A stretch of DNA of 64,000 bases from Thalassoroseus pseudoceratinae (GTDB taxonomy: Bacteria; Planctomycetota; Planctomycetia; Planctomycetales; Planctomycetaceae), in contig NZ_JAALXT010000004.1 in assembly GCF_011634775.1 (NCBI RefSeq), positions 682,001 through 746,000 of the forward strand, read 5' to 3'. Below, piece by piece: positions 40,339 to 49,119 of this stretch. Position 1 is the stretch's first letter; the number at the start of each line of letters is the position of its first letter. The notes under the pieces are model-generated. The model had not been told where the DNA came from, did no database searches, and was given only the letters and a program-made list of their open reading frames with translations. The position numbers and the translations under genes were made by a program.

Positions 40339-40668
40339 GGAAGTCCATTCATCATGGGAACTTGGGTCTGCTGTGAGAATCGCACTCGGCGAGACAAACT
40401 TCAAGACTATGAGGTTCGGTTCGGAAAACCAGAATGATCATTTCCTGGATTCGCAGAATGAAGGGACTAGAATTCCACGGAAAGATTGCACAGAATCCAC
40501 GCAATCACCGTTTTCAATCCCCCCTTCGAGTCATACGATACGGACCCCGAAGGGAAATTCCGCACTCGGTGTGCATCACACGTGAGCACCTGATTTCCGA
40601 GACTCACGGCAACTTTCATTGTCACAGTGACGACGAGCCGGGCAACCACCCGCACGGAGCAAATAGGC
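40339..40668. other. Intergenic region between divergent aminotransferase and MBL-fold genes
   Basis: This 330-base stretch must hold two divergent promoters. A GGAG site for the MBL-fold gene is at its end. No gene, stable hairpin or repeat stands out. Confidence 0.4.
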
Positions 40669-41457
40669 ATGGAACCGAGACGTGAAATATTTCCACACGT
40701 CATCGAAATGAACTACCAAGCCCGAAGACGTTTGGGCTGCTGTGTTTATCTCGTCTTCGACGACAACAACAATTGGATGCTCATCGACATCGGCTACACC
40801 GACACGGTGGATGAAATCGTCGAAATGGCTCGACGCATGGACTTCCCGCTGGCGAATTGTCGGTACTTGGTCGCCACTCATGCGGATGTCGATCACATCC
40901 AAGGACTCAAACGTGCCAAGGAATTGCTGCCGGAAGCAGAAATCGTTGGTCATCCGGACACAGCGGAATTGTTGCGAGAAGGTGATCGAATTGCCACTTA
41001 CGCAGAGATTACCGCTCAAGACATTTCGCTCGAAATGCCGCCTGTCAAAGTCGATCGGTTGATCAACGAAGGCGACACCCTCACCGTGGGGAATTTGGAA
41101 TTCGAGGTCTGGCACACCCCGGGGCACACGAACGGCCAACTTTCTTTCCGAATGGGTAACCTTTTATTCAGCGGCGACAATATCTATCGTGACGGCTGTG
41201 TTGGGAACATCGATGCTCATCATGGATCGGACATCCCGGATTTCATTGAATCGCTGACGCGAATTCGCAATTCGGATGCCGAATGGTTACTGCCCAGCCA
41301 CGGACCGCCGTTCCGCAAGGATGACAAACAACTTCAAGCCACAATCGACCGTCTCGACGGATACCAACACATGGCCGACTTCGGTACGTGTGCCGTTGAC
41401 TGGCCGTTGCTTGACGAATGGGAAGACGAACTTGTAAAAGGGTTCCAACCCGATTAA
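40669..41457 (+). CDS. Metallo-beta-lactamase-fold hydrolase
   Basis: A 262-residue MBL-fold protein, similar in layout to glyoxalase II-like and YflN-type hydrolases. The metal-binding motif is at residues 71-76, HADVDH, where the second His of the usual His-x-His-x-Asp-His is Asp73. Other ligands are present: His153 in [13 protein letters not shown], Asp170 in [11 protein letters not shown] and His211 in LLPSHGPPF. The Asp-containing variant is known in several MBL subfamilies, so the enzyme may still bind two metals. The substrate is unknown. The ATG at 40669 has GGAG nine bases upstream, while an earlier in-frame start at 40627 lacks one. The gene appears to stand alone. Confidence 0.85.
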   Translation: MEPRREIFPHVIEMNYQARRRLGCCVYLVFDDNNNWMLIDIGYTDTVDEIVEMARRMDFPLANCRYLVATHADVDHIQGLKRAKELLPEAEIVGHPDTAELLREGDRIATYAEITAQDISLEMPPVKVDRLINEGDTLTVGNLEFEVWHTPGHTNGQLSFRMGNLLFSGDNIYRDGCVGNIDAHHGSDIPDFIESLTRIRNSDAEWLLPSHGPPFRKDDKQLQATIDRLDGYQHMADFGTCAVDWPLLDEWEDELVKGFQPD

Positions 41458-41925
41458 CTGATCAAGCAAACACAAGTCAATCCACTTAACGGACACAGCC
41501 AAATCCCGGTCTCTTCACAGGATTTTTTCTAAAAGTTGATTGAAGATTCGGTTTTATGGGCGACTTCCAGACTCCATCACGGTATCTAATTAATACAACT
41601 TGTATAATTGTTTTGGGCCAACCCCCCAAATAAATGTCGGATAAGCATTCGCTTTCTTCATTCTATTATCAAATGAAGTCTTAACGGCGTTTGATCCGAT
41701 CCTACCTAAATCGTACGGCAGCCATTCGGAATCTTGGTGATCTCCGAATTTGAAAGTTGAAATCGACCTCGCAACAAGAGCGTGAGGTGACTTTTGCACG
41801 CCGAACGACGCTTGCCGATCACTTCGAATGCTAACCCATTGCGCAGCCTGTAAGCTGCTGGTTCGCTCGACCAACGGTCGAAACAGCCACTGTGAAATCG
41901 GCAAATCTCTGACTTTGCAATTTCG
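41458..41925. other. Intergenic region upstream of the RND-superfamily gene
   Basis: This 468-base stretch has no convincing gene. It is AT-rich around 41590-41680. A TATAAT hexamer sits at 41603-41608, but no -35 element is visible at the right distance. The region probably carries the promoter of the 927-residue transporter. Confidence 0.4.
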
Positions 41926-44709
41926 ATGACAATGAAGCATTTCTTTGAACGACGCGATTTCTGGGGCAACCACAGCGCTCTTTGGGTGCTGGTGGGGATG
42001 GCATTTATCCTGCCAATGAGCTTAGCCGCGTTGCGCACCCTGGAAATTGACAACGACGTCACCGGTTGGTTGCCAAAGAACGACCCACAAGCTCTGACCT
42101 ACCAGTGGTATCAAGAAGTTTTCCCTAGCGAAGACCAGATCCTCGTCTCGTGGGACAACAGTTCGCTCAACGATCCCCGACTCGCAGAATTTCAGAGACG
42201 ACTGTCCCCACCAACAACCGAACACAGCTCGCAGACCGGCGAAGTCCCCTACATTCGCAGTGTTCTCAGCCCGCATGATGTCATTCAGCGGATGAAGAAT
42301 GGCGGAGTTAGTGAACAAAAAGCAATCGAGCAACTCACGGGAGTCCTCATTGGTGAAGGCTCCCTGAAAGTCCAACTCGACGCATCAGCGAAGCCCGAGT
42401 TGGAAACCGTTGAAGCCGCTATTGTTGAGCAAGTTCGTGATCAGGTCGGTTTGGATGTGGTCATCGAACGACCAATCCCATATGCCACCGAGGAAACGGA
42501 CGGAGCGGAAGACTCCGATCAACCAACCTACCCACGAAAGCCATTCGACTTCGCAGTGCGTTGGCCGGGAATGCACTCGCAAAACGGGCAAGTTGATGAT
42601 GTCCGCAATGTTGTGAAGAACGTGGCACTGTCTGACGGTTCCCAACCGATCGACGCAGTCTTCCAAGAAGCCGGTGATCCGATCGCGTTGGGTGTGGTGT
42701 TGTCTCCAGCCCACCATGGACACACCCAAGATGTCATTCGGACGATCCGCGAAGCGGCCAAGGCGTCGGGAATTCCTCCAGAGACCGTTCACATGGGCGG
42801 CCGAGCCATCGCAGGTTCCGAGTTGAACCGCAAGGTGAATGAAACCATTTGGGACGCATCCGTTCCATGGTGGCAAATCCACCGGAGCTCCCCTGTCCTG
42901 CTGTCGATGCTGGTTTCGGCAGTTGTGGTATTCTTTATGCTGCGAAGCGTCCGATTGACGACGCTGGTCTTAGTCGCCACTTCGTTCGCCGTTATTTTGA
43001 GCGTCAGCGTCATTCCTTGGACCGGCGGAATTGTGTCGACCGTCTTGGTGGTGATGCCACCTCTGTTGGCGGTTCTGACGTTGTCCGCGGCGATTCACGT
43101 TGCGAACTACTGGAAACACGCCGCCATTTATTCCCGTGAACACGCCATCGTTCAAGCGTGCAAGATGGCCCGCCAGCCATGTATTCTTGCCAGCCTGACG
43201 ACCGCGATTGGTTTGGTTTCCCTGGCAACCAGCTCGCTAAGCCCTGTCAAGAACTTCGGTTTGTACTGTGCCAGTGGTTGCGTGATTTCGCTTGTTGTCG
43301 TCTTGTACGGTTTGCCGGCGTTGCTCGTCTATTGGCCTTGCAAGCGTCCTTATCGCGCGGAAGTCGAGCACACCCGATGGCAACAACTCGCGGATGTGCT
43401 GGTGGACCACTGGCGAAAAATCTCTCTCGCTGGCATCGCTTTCTTCTTAGTTTGCGTTTGTGGATTGTGGTTCTTCCGTACGGAAACGAAAGTCATTCGG
43501 TACTTCGCAGAAGACTCCGAAGTCGTTCAGGACTACCAATTCCTTGAAGATCAACTTTCGGGAATCACTCCGGCCGATATCCTGGTTCGGTTCAGTAAAG
43601 ACGCTCAGAGTGAATTGAATTTCTACGAGCGGTCCGAACTGATCCGCAAGATTGAACACGACTTGCGTGACCATGCGGAAGTCAGCGGCACGATCTCATT
43701 GGCTGACTTTCTTGCCTTTGAACCACCTAGCGATGAAGCGACCGGTCGGGATCATTGGAAGTTCAACCTTCGCGTGAATCACACCCAAAAGCGGTTGCGA
43801 GAAGGTGACGAAGTCGGGGCCTCCTCGTTGTACACGGTTGCAGAAGCACCGTTCATCCTTGAACAAGCGGGTGGCCAGCGAACGCAGGTGTTTCCTGGCG
43901 ACGAAATCTGGCGAATCACCGCTCAGGTCTCCGTGCTCTCCGAACGTAGTTACGCCGAGTTGGTGGGTCGATGGCATGATCCGGAGACATACCCCGGTGA
44001 TTTGAACGTCATCGTGCAATCGAATCTGAAAGACCACGCCGGGACGTTCCACGTGATCACGGGAATGGTTCCGTTGTTCCTGCAGACCCAGGAAGCCGTG
44101 CTAAGCAGCTTGATCAACAGCTTCGGCATCGCATTTTGCATCATCGGCGTGATCATGATGATTTTGCTGCGAAGCATGACGAGCGGTCTCATCACGATGG
44201 TCCCGAATGTTCTGCCGGTGGGAATCGTGTTCGGATTGATCTCCTGGTATGGCTTGCCAGTCGACATTGGCACGATGGTCACAGCTTCGGTCGCATTGGG
44301 AATCGCGGTGGACGGAACCCTGCACCTGCTGACTTGGTTCCGCAAAGGCATTCTGGACGGAATGTCCCGTCACGAGGCAATTGCACGGGCTTTGGGTCAT
44401 TGTGGACCGGCACTCTGGCAAACGAGTGCTACCGTCGCGATCGGAATGTTAATGCTCTACCCCTCCGAATTGCTGATCGTCAGCCGGTTCGGATGGCTGA
44501 TGGCGGCCCTCATTTCCGCCGCTTTGGTCGCCGACCTGATAGTCCTTCCTGCATTGCTAGCGGGACCGCTGGGAGCACTTATCGAACGGGCGGTTTGGCA
44601 GCGTCATGGCGAACCGGTGCCGGTGGGTTACGTGCATCCCCACCTTCCTACAGGACCACACACCCACATGGTTTCGGTCAGTCCACACGAACATACCGTT
44701 ATCGACTGA
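41926..44709 (+). CDS. RND-superfamily (MMPL/HAE3-like) transporter with His-rich tail
   Basis: A 927-residue membrane protein of the RND superfamily, in the MMPL/hopanoid-transporter type group rather than the AcrB group. It has a single helix at the N-terminus (SALWVLVGMAFILPMSLAAL), a large periplasmic loop, then five helices. This repeats: a second lone helix near LAGIAFFLVCVCGLWFF, a second loop and five more helices (from NSFGIAFCIIGVIMMILL on). The TM segments VTASVALGIAVDGTLHLLTW and LTLSAAIHVANYW are typical. The last 25 residues form a soluble His-rich tail (HPHLPTGPHTHMVSVSPHEH), which could bind Zn, Ni or Cu. The substrate is unknown; lipids or hopanoids are the usual cargo of this group. 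The DUF58 gene follows by 87 bases. Confidence 0.85.
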   Translation: MTMKHFFERRDFWGNHSALWVLVGMAFILPMSLAALRTLEIDNDVTGWLPKNDPQALTYQWYQEVFPSEDQILVSWDNSSLNDPRLAEFQRRLSPPTTEHSSQTGEVPYIRSVLSPHDVIQRMKNGGVSEQKAIEQLTGVLIGEGSLKVQLDASAKPELETVEAAIVEQVRDQVGLDVVIERPIPYATEETDGAEDSDQPTYPRKPFDFAVRWPGMHSQNGQVDDVRNVVKNVALSDGSQPIDAVFQEAGDPIALGVVLSPAHHGHTQDVIRTIREAAKASGIPPETVHMGGRAIAGSELNRKVNETIWDASVPWWQIHRSSPVLLSMLVSAVVVFFMLRSVRLTTLVLVATSFAVILSVSVIPWTGGIVSTVLVVMPPLLAVLTLSAAIHVANYWKHAAIYSREHAIVQACKMARQPCILASLTTAIGLVSLATSSLSPVKNFGLYCASGCVISLVVVLYGLPALLVYWPCKRPYRAEVEHTRWQQLADVLVDHWRKISLAGIAFFLVCVCGLWFFRTETKVIRYFAEDSEVVQDYQFLEDQLSGITPADILVRFSKDAQSELNFYERSELIRKIEHDLRDHAEVSGTISLADFLAFEPPSDEATGRDHWKFNLRVNHTQKRLREGDEVGASSLYTVAEAPFILEQAGGQRTQVFPGDEIWRITAQVSVLSERSYAELVGRWHDPETYPGDLNVIVQSNLKDHAGTFHVITGMVPLFLQTQEAVLSSLINSFGIAFCIIGVIMMILLRSMTSGLITMVPNVLPVGIVFGLISWYGLPVDIGTMVTASVALGIAVDGTLHLLTWFRKGILDGMSRHEAIARALGHCGPALWQTSATVAIGMLMLYPSELLIVSRFGWLMAALISAALVADLIVLPALLAGPLGALIERAVWQRHGEPVPVGYVHPHLPTGPHTHMVSVSPHEHTVID

Positions 44710-44796
44710 CCAATCATCCGCTGATGCTTTGTGTTGGCAAACGGCATTGTGTTTCGTAGATTCGATTCCCCCGAAACACACATCGAGTCCGTTTCC

Positions 44797-45675
44797 ATGC
44801 GTAGTGACCCTGAAGTGCAGCAAATGGCCGACACCTGGCAGCTTGGTTTGCCACGGATGCCGGTCTCAGGACGGGCCGGTGAACTGCTTGGACGCGGAAC
44901 GGGGAGCTCGCTCGAATTCCAAGAGCATCGCGAATACCTTCCCGGCGACGACATCCGCCACCTCGATTGGGCCGCTTACGCCCGTGCGGATACACTAATG
45001 CTGCGAATGTACCGGGAAGAAATCAGTCCCCGTACGGAAATCTTTCTCGATTGCAGCCGGTCCATGCTGACATCACCGCCAAACGCGGGCACAGCGGTTT
45101 CGATGAAATCGGTCGTTGCCCGACAGTTGGCCGGGTTGTTTGTCTTATTGGCGGCTCGATTGGGGGGACGTCCGCAGCTGACGTTGCTCGACGATCACAC
45201 TCCACTTCGACGCCTTGAACTTGAGTCGCTTGAAGAACTCCGAAACCTCGATTTCTCCGGCCTGCGTCCAATGTCGGACACCGTCGCACAGAACTTGATT
45301 CCACCGGCTAAGCAGTCGGTACGAATCGTGATCAGCGACTTCCTGTTTCCCCACGACGCCGAACCGATGATTCGCCGATTGGCGACCGGGTGCAGTGCGT
45401 TGTGGGTGCTACAGACGCTGCATGCGTGGGAAGCTGATCCGACGCCGCTCGGGGGGCGACGGCTGATCGATGTCGAATCGGGTACGGAAAGCGATTTGGT
45501 TCTCGACGAAGCGACAATTCAGGGATATCGGGAACGCTTCGGACGGATGCAAGCGGAACTATCGCGAAACTGCCGACGGATGCACGCCCGATTCGTCCCG
45601 GTCATTGTCGACCCCGGACTGGCCGAGGTCTGCCGAGGACCGCTCGCCCAATCCGAACTCATTCGACCGGCGTGA
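44797..45675 (+). CDS. DUF58 domain-containing protein
   Basis: A 292-residue soluble protein with a DUF58 domain, often next to a MoxR-type AAA ATPase in bacteria, and containing a von Willebrand A-like fold. The N-terminus has GRGTGSSLEFQEHREYLPGD followed by DIRHLDWAAYARADTLMLRM, which is the DUF58 signature. After it comes the MIDAS-like FLDCSRSMLT with Asp-x-Ser-x-Ser modified to Asp-Cys-Ser-Arg-Ser. Partner ATPase genes are not present here, which is unusual. The ATG at 44797 was chosen over an upstream in-frame start adding 22 residues. The ATP-grasp gene starts 6 bases after its stop, so the two are probably co-transcribed. Confidence 0.88.
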   Translation: MRSDPEVQQMADTWQLGLPRMPVSGRAGELLGRGTGSSLEFQEHREYLPGDDIRHLDWAAYARADTLMLRMYREEISPRTEIFLDCSRSMLTSPPNAGTAVSMKSVVARQLAGLFVLLAARLGGRPQLTLLDDHTPLRRLELESLEELRNLDFSGLRPMSDTVAQNLIPPAKQSVRIVISDFLFPHDAEPMIRRLATGCSALWVLQTLHAWEADPTPLGGRRLIDVESGTESDLVLDEATIQGYRERFGRMQAELSRNCRRMHARFVPVIVDPGLAEVCRGPLAQSELIRPA

Positions 45676-45681
45676 TCGGCA

Positions 45682-46863
45682 ATGGATTCGTCCCGTTCGC
45701 TGACCATCATCGGTGCCAGCACACGAGCCGCGGCAATGTCGGCTGTTCGCGGCGGTTGGCAACCGTGCTGCATCGATGCGTTCGCGGATGTCGATCTCAC
45801 CCGATTGGTCAAAGTCATCCACCTCCCCGAATATCCACGTGGCATCGCCAAGGCCGCTCGAGAACTTCCGCCAGCTCCATGGATCTATACAGGCGGTTTG
45901 GAAAATCGTTCCCGACTGGTCCATGGGATCGCGACAAGAACTCCACTATGGGGAAACTCCGCGGAGGTCTTGCGGCAAGTTCGTGACCCGTTTCATTGGA
46001 CCGCGATATTACACCAAGCAGGTTTCCCGACGCTTGACGTCAGGCCTTTTGACAACCCGCCCCGCCCCGATGGCACGTGGCTTCGCAAACCAATTCGAAG
46101 TGCGGGCGGAATTCAAATCGAACGCTGGACTGATCCGAAACCAACGTCCCGAAGGTTCTTCTTTCAACGAATTGCCAACGGCGTTTCCTACTCTGCGACG
46201 TTTCTTGCGACTTCCTGTACTCAAGGAAACGATGTCAGATTAGTTGGAATTGTCCGGCATATTGCAGACCGTCACGGACTTCATGCGCCGCCGTTTGGCT
46301 GGTGCGGCGGGGTCACGGTTCGAAAACTCGCCGGTGTTGCAACGGAATCGATCACGCAGGTGGGACGAATCCTGGCGAATCAATGTCGGCTGACAGGGCT
46401 CTTCGGAATTGATTTTCTCTGGGATGGCGAGACGGTGTGGCCGGTGGAAATCAATCCCCGTTACACCGCTACGGGGGAACTTTGGGATGCCGTCTACCAA
46501 CGTTCGCTCATCGCGGACCACATCGACGCCTGCAAAGGAATCGCAAGTTGGCCCACTGAAATGGAACCAACCGCGACGGCCGCCAAGTTGATCGTCTACG
46601 CACCGCGGACTCTCATCATCCCCAATCAATTCCCAGAAGCCATGTTTCGGCAGATCACGCAATCGAACAGTCGCGAACTACCACCGTTCGCCGACATCCC
46701 CCATGCCGACACAAATATTCCCGCCAGTTGGCCGATCTGCACAGTGACGGCGGTCTCAGACTCGGAATCTGCAACACTCGGCATCCTCCGAAAACGCCTG
46801 GCGTGGTTAGCGGAGCAGCTCCCAAGTAGTGAACAAGATATCGCATGGCATTGCCAATTCTGA
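45682..46863 (+). CDS. ATP-grasp domain protein
   Basis: A 393-residue protein of the ATP-grasp superfamily, which joins a carboxylate to an amine, thiol or similar via an acyl phosphate. It opens with a Rossmann-like SLTIIGASTRAAAMSAVRGG and has WLRKPIRSAGGIQIERW for the nucleotide-binding lysine region. The Mg-binding segment is LTGLFGIDFLWDGETVWPVE followed by INPRYTAT, with the Glu-x-Asn motif. This layout resembles OrfY, an ATP-grasp protein encoded in the tetrahydromethanopterin C1 gene sets of methylotrophs and planctomycetes, but no other C1 gene is in the window, so this is only a hint. It starts 6 bases after the DUF58 stop. Confidence 0.8.
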   Translation: MDSSRSLTIIGASTRAAAMSAVRGGWQPCCIDAFADVDLTRLVKVIHLPEYPRGIAKAARELPPAPWIYTGGLENRSRLVHGIATRTPLWGNSAEVLRQVRDPFHWTAILHQAGFPTLDVRPFDNPPRPDGTWLRKPIRSAGGIQIERWTDPKPTSRRFFFQRIANGVSYSATFLATSCTQGNDVRLVGIVRHIADRHGLHAPPFGWCGGVTVRKLAGVATESITQVGRILANQCRLTGLFGIDFLWDGETVWPVEINPRYTATGELWDAVYQRSLIADHIDACKGIASWPTEMEPTATAAKLIVYAPRTLIIPNQFPEAMFRQITQSNSRELPPFADIPHADTNIPASWPICTVTAVSDSESATLGILRKRLAWLAEQLPSSEQDIAWHCQF

Positions 46864-46908
46864 CCGCGTCGGCTATCACCGAATTATCGCACTGATTTCG
46901 CCATTCCG

Positions 46909-47580
46909 ATGAGAACTCCGATGTCGCCCGTCATTCCACCGAGCTTTCTATTCCGTTACGAAATTCCGGTCCCCCGGTTGAAGTCGCTCGATCAGACCGA
47001 AGAAAAGTCGGTGCTGTTACCGAAATTGTGCCAGATACCGTGGCCAGCCGGATTGAATGGGAAAGCATTGTGGGCAGATGTCCGTGTTGGTTGGCATCCT
47101 GATGGCTTCGCGGTTTCCTTACTCGTCGAGAACAAAACCGGTTTCCCAGCCTGCAACCCGAGTGAACCGGAACAGTCCGATTCACTATTCGTGTGGATCG
47201 ACACACGCGACACTCAGACAATCCACCGGGCCAGTCGATACTGTCACCTCTTTTACTTTCTGCCAACAGGCAGCGGACGAGGGGCAAAAAGTCCGGTCGG
47301 GCAGGAAGCGGGAATCGCTCGGGCGAAGGAATCCCATCCGTTGGCCGACAGCAGTGACCTCAATGTTCAAAGTGAGGTCCGCAAGGATGGTTACTCGCTA
47401 CGTGCGGAAATTCCGGCCAAATGCCTGAAGGGATACGATCCCGAAAACAGCCCGCGTCTTGGGTTCTACTGTGCAGCGTTCGACGTCGATCACGGCGCAC
47501 AAACCTTGAGCGTGGACAGTGCGTTTCCGTTCGACAACGACCCGAGTCTGTGGTCAACGCTGCAACTGGAAGACGCATAA
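46909..47580 (+). CDS. CBM9-like / DOMON-type beta-sandwich protein
   Basis: A 223-residue protein resembling the family 9 carbohydrate-binding or DOMON-like domain found in many planctomycete proteins. The supporting features are a beta-rich sequence with ALWADVRVGWHPDGFAVSLL, DSLFVWIDTRDTQTIHRASR and GYSLRAEIPAKCLKGYDP, followed by LGFYCAAFDVDHGAQTLSVD and a final DPSLWSTLQL, all arranged as in that family. There is no signal peptide, so if it binds sugars it must act in the cytoplasm or be part of a complex. It begins 45 bases after the ATP-grasp stop, and may share its transcript. An ATG at 46921 is an alternative start. Confidence 0.7.
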   Translation: MRTPMSPVIPPSFLFRYEIPVPRLKSLDQTEEKSVLLPKLCQIPWPAGLNGKALWADVRVGWHPDGFAVSLLVENKTGFPACNPSEPEQSDSLFVWIDTRDTQTIHRASRYCHLFYFLPTGSGRGAKSPVGQEAGIARAKESHPLADSSDLNVQSEVRKDGYSLRAEIPAKCLKGYDPENSPRLGFYCAAFDVDHGAQTLSVDSAFPFDNDPSLWSTLQLEDA

Positions 47581-47599
47581 CCCGTGTGGCCGCGTGACC

Positions 47600-48109
47600 T
47601 CACTCCGACTCCGCCCCGCGAACCGATTCCGCGCGAACCGATGGGGAAGTGGCCGGGCCGTCGCTATTGATCGAACAATCGTCGTTGAGATTTGTCCGCA
47701 ATTGATGACACACGCGACGGAAGGTTTCCAAGTCGTCCTGACTGATCCCATTCGTAGCTCGACGCCGCACACGTTGGCAGCATTCCACAGTCCGGTTCCA
47801 AACCGCCTCGGCTTTCGGAGTGGCTTTGAGGCGTTTTCGACGACGATCGTCGGGACAACAATTGCGTTCGAGCCAACCGTCTCGTTCCATTCTCGCGATG
47901 ATTCCCGCGAGTGTCGGCGATTCGATTCCCAAGCAGTCGGCAATCTGTGTTTGTGATGGCTCCCCGTGGACGGCAATCCAGGCCAATACTTCCCACTGCC
48001 GAAGCGTGATGTTCTCTTTTGCGAGTTCTACTTCTAACGCCCGGCGAATAGCATGCGATGCCGTACACACCCAATAACCGACGCTTTCCTCCCAATCGAA
48101 CGAAAGCAC
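47600..48109 (-). CDS. MarR-family transcriptional regulator
   Basis: A winged-helix DNA-binding repressor of 169 residues. The recognition region is ITLRQWEVLAWIAVHGEPSQ, then QIADCLGIESPTLAGIIARM, then ERDGWLERNCCPDDRRRKRL, which is the MarR wing with the Asp-Arg-Arg tip. Cysteines in the wing (CCPDDR) could make it redox-responsive, by inference. The GTG at 48109 was chosen because an AAGGCGG lies just before it and because a promoter with an embedded palindrome sits directly upstream (48139-48166). A longer frame from TTG at 48199 would place that promoter inside the coding region. It is divergent from the molybdoenzyme gene. Confidence 0.88.
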   Translation of the reverse strand: MLSFDWEESVGYWVCTASHAIRRALEVELAKENITLRQWEVLAWIAVHGEPSQTQIADCLGIESPTLAGIIARMERDGWLERNCCPDDRRRKRLKATPKAEAVWNRTVECCQRVRRRATNGISQDDLETFRRVCHQLRTNLNDDCSINSDGPATSPSVRAESVRGAESE

Positions 48110-48138
48110 AGTTTGTCCGCCTTCCCAAATCTCGCAAA

Positions 48139-48166
48139 ATAATACGTTTTGTGATTTATCACACAA
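48139..48166 (-). promoter_or_regulatory. MarR promoter with embedded palindromic operator
   Basis: On the minus strand TTGTGT (48166-48161) and TATTAT (48144-48139) form a -35/-10 pair with 16 bases between. The palindrome TGTGAT-TT-ATCACA lies at 48150-48163, across the spacer. A MarR dimer bound there would block its own promoter. The predicted start site is about 23 bases before the GTG at 48109. Confidence 0.65.
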
Positions 48167-48296
48167 AGAAGTGTAAGTAACGCCCTGCTCGACCGACAAG
48201 GGTCAATCTTGCCGCACACCTCAACTTGCGGGTTTTTCAGGCGTGAGGTATCAAGAAGACATCGACTCTACTCGCCCGACACAAGGGACAATCCGC

Positions 48297-48953
48297 ATGA
48301 CTGCATCAAACCCGGACCCGAAGTACCAACCAGATGAACCGCCTCGACCGCACGATCTGGATGCCGATGTCGTTGTCAGTCCGGACACCCACCGTGAGAA
48401 CCGCATCCCGCCCGGCCAAACACGCACACGCAAATGGCCCGTCCTGCATGCGAGTGATGTTCCGAGTGTGGCCACGGAATCGTGGACGTTGGAGATCAAA
48501 GGCCACGTCGAAACACCAACGACACTCGACTGGAACAGCTTCCGTGAATTGCCAAGAACAACGGTCTTTTCCGATTTTCATTGCGTGACGACTTGGTCGC
48601 GGTTGGGCAATCTCTGGGAAGGTGTATCCGCCAAAGCGTTGATGAACCGCGTTGGCATTCGCCCCGAAGCCAAGTTCGTGATCATCACCGGATACGATTG
48701 GGGCTGGACAACCAATCTATCGTTGGAAGAATTCCTCGCTGATGATGTGCTTTTCGTCGACACTCACGACGGCGAACTCATTGACGCAAACCACGGTGGC
48801 CCCGTCCGCTTAGTCGTGCCGCGATTGTATGCCTGGAAAAGTGCGAAATGGGTCAGACGAATCGAACTCACCGACCAAGACCAACCCGGATACTGGGAGC
48901 AACGCGGCTACCACAACACCGGCGACCCGTGGAAAGAACAACGATTCGGATAA
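48297..48953 (+). CDS. Sulfite-oxidase-type molybdopterin oxidoreductase
   Basis: A molybdenum-cofactor enzyme of 218 residues in the sulfite oxidase family, similar to YuiH-like and other short cytoplasmic members. The cofactor cysteine is Cys96 in FSDFHCVTTWSR. Other conserved parts are SWTLEIKGHVETPTTLDW, ITGYDWGWTTNLSLEEFL, and NHGGPVRLVVPRLYAWKSAK with the family's Lys-Trp-x-Arg end. No Tat signal is present, so unlike MsrP it is probably cytoplasmic. The ATG at 48297 has AAGGGA eight bases upstream. The divergent MarR gene suggests regulation by stress or a small ligand. A MOSC protein is encoded at 11.5 kb, but no moa or moe gene lies nearby. Confidence 0.9.
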   Translation: MTASNPDPKYQPDEPPRPHDLDADVVVSPDTHRENRIPPGQTRTRKWPVLHASDVPSVATESWTLEIKGHVETPTTLDWNSFRELPRTTVFSDFHCVTTWSRLGNLWEGVSAKALMNRVGIRPEAKFVIITGYDWGWTTNLSLEEFLADDVLFVDTHDGELIDANHGGPVRLVVPRLYAWKSAKWVRRIELTDQDQPGYWEQRGYHNTGDPWKEQRFG

Positions 48954-49002
48954 GTCGTGATTGACAACAATCAAGTTCTCTAATTGCATTGAGAGCGCAT
49001 GA

Positions 49003-49040
49003 AAAACGGCTTGGCATCAAGAATTGTGCCAAGCCGTTTT
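49003..49040. terminator. Strong bidirectional terminator
   Basis: A 14-bp stem (49003-49016 with 49027-49040) and a 10-base loop are flanked by A-run and T-run on opposite sides. It lies between the convergent molybdoenzyme and exported-protein genes, and can act in both directions. Confidence 0.88.
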
Positions 49041-49119
49041 GCGTTGCTAAACGATGTTGAGTTTTTCGTGTCCGCTAGTCGATAACAGCTTCTCAGCAAT
49101 ACACGAAACTAGGCTTACT

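Noticed and set aside
49003-49040. The stem-loop considered as a regulatory RNA
   Set aside because: Its perfect stem with A- and T-runs between convergent genes is best explained as a bidirectional terminator.
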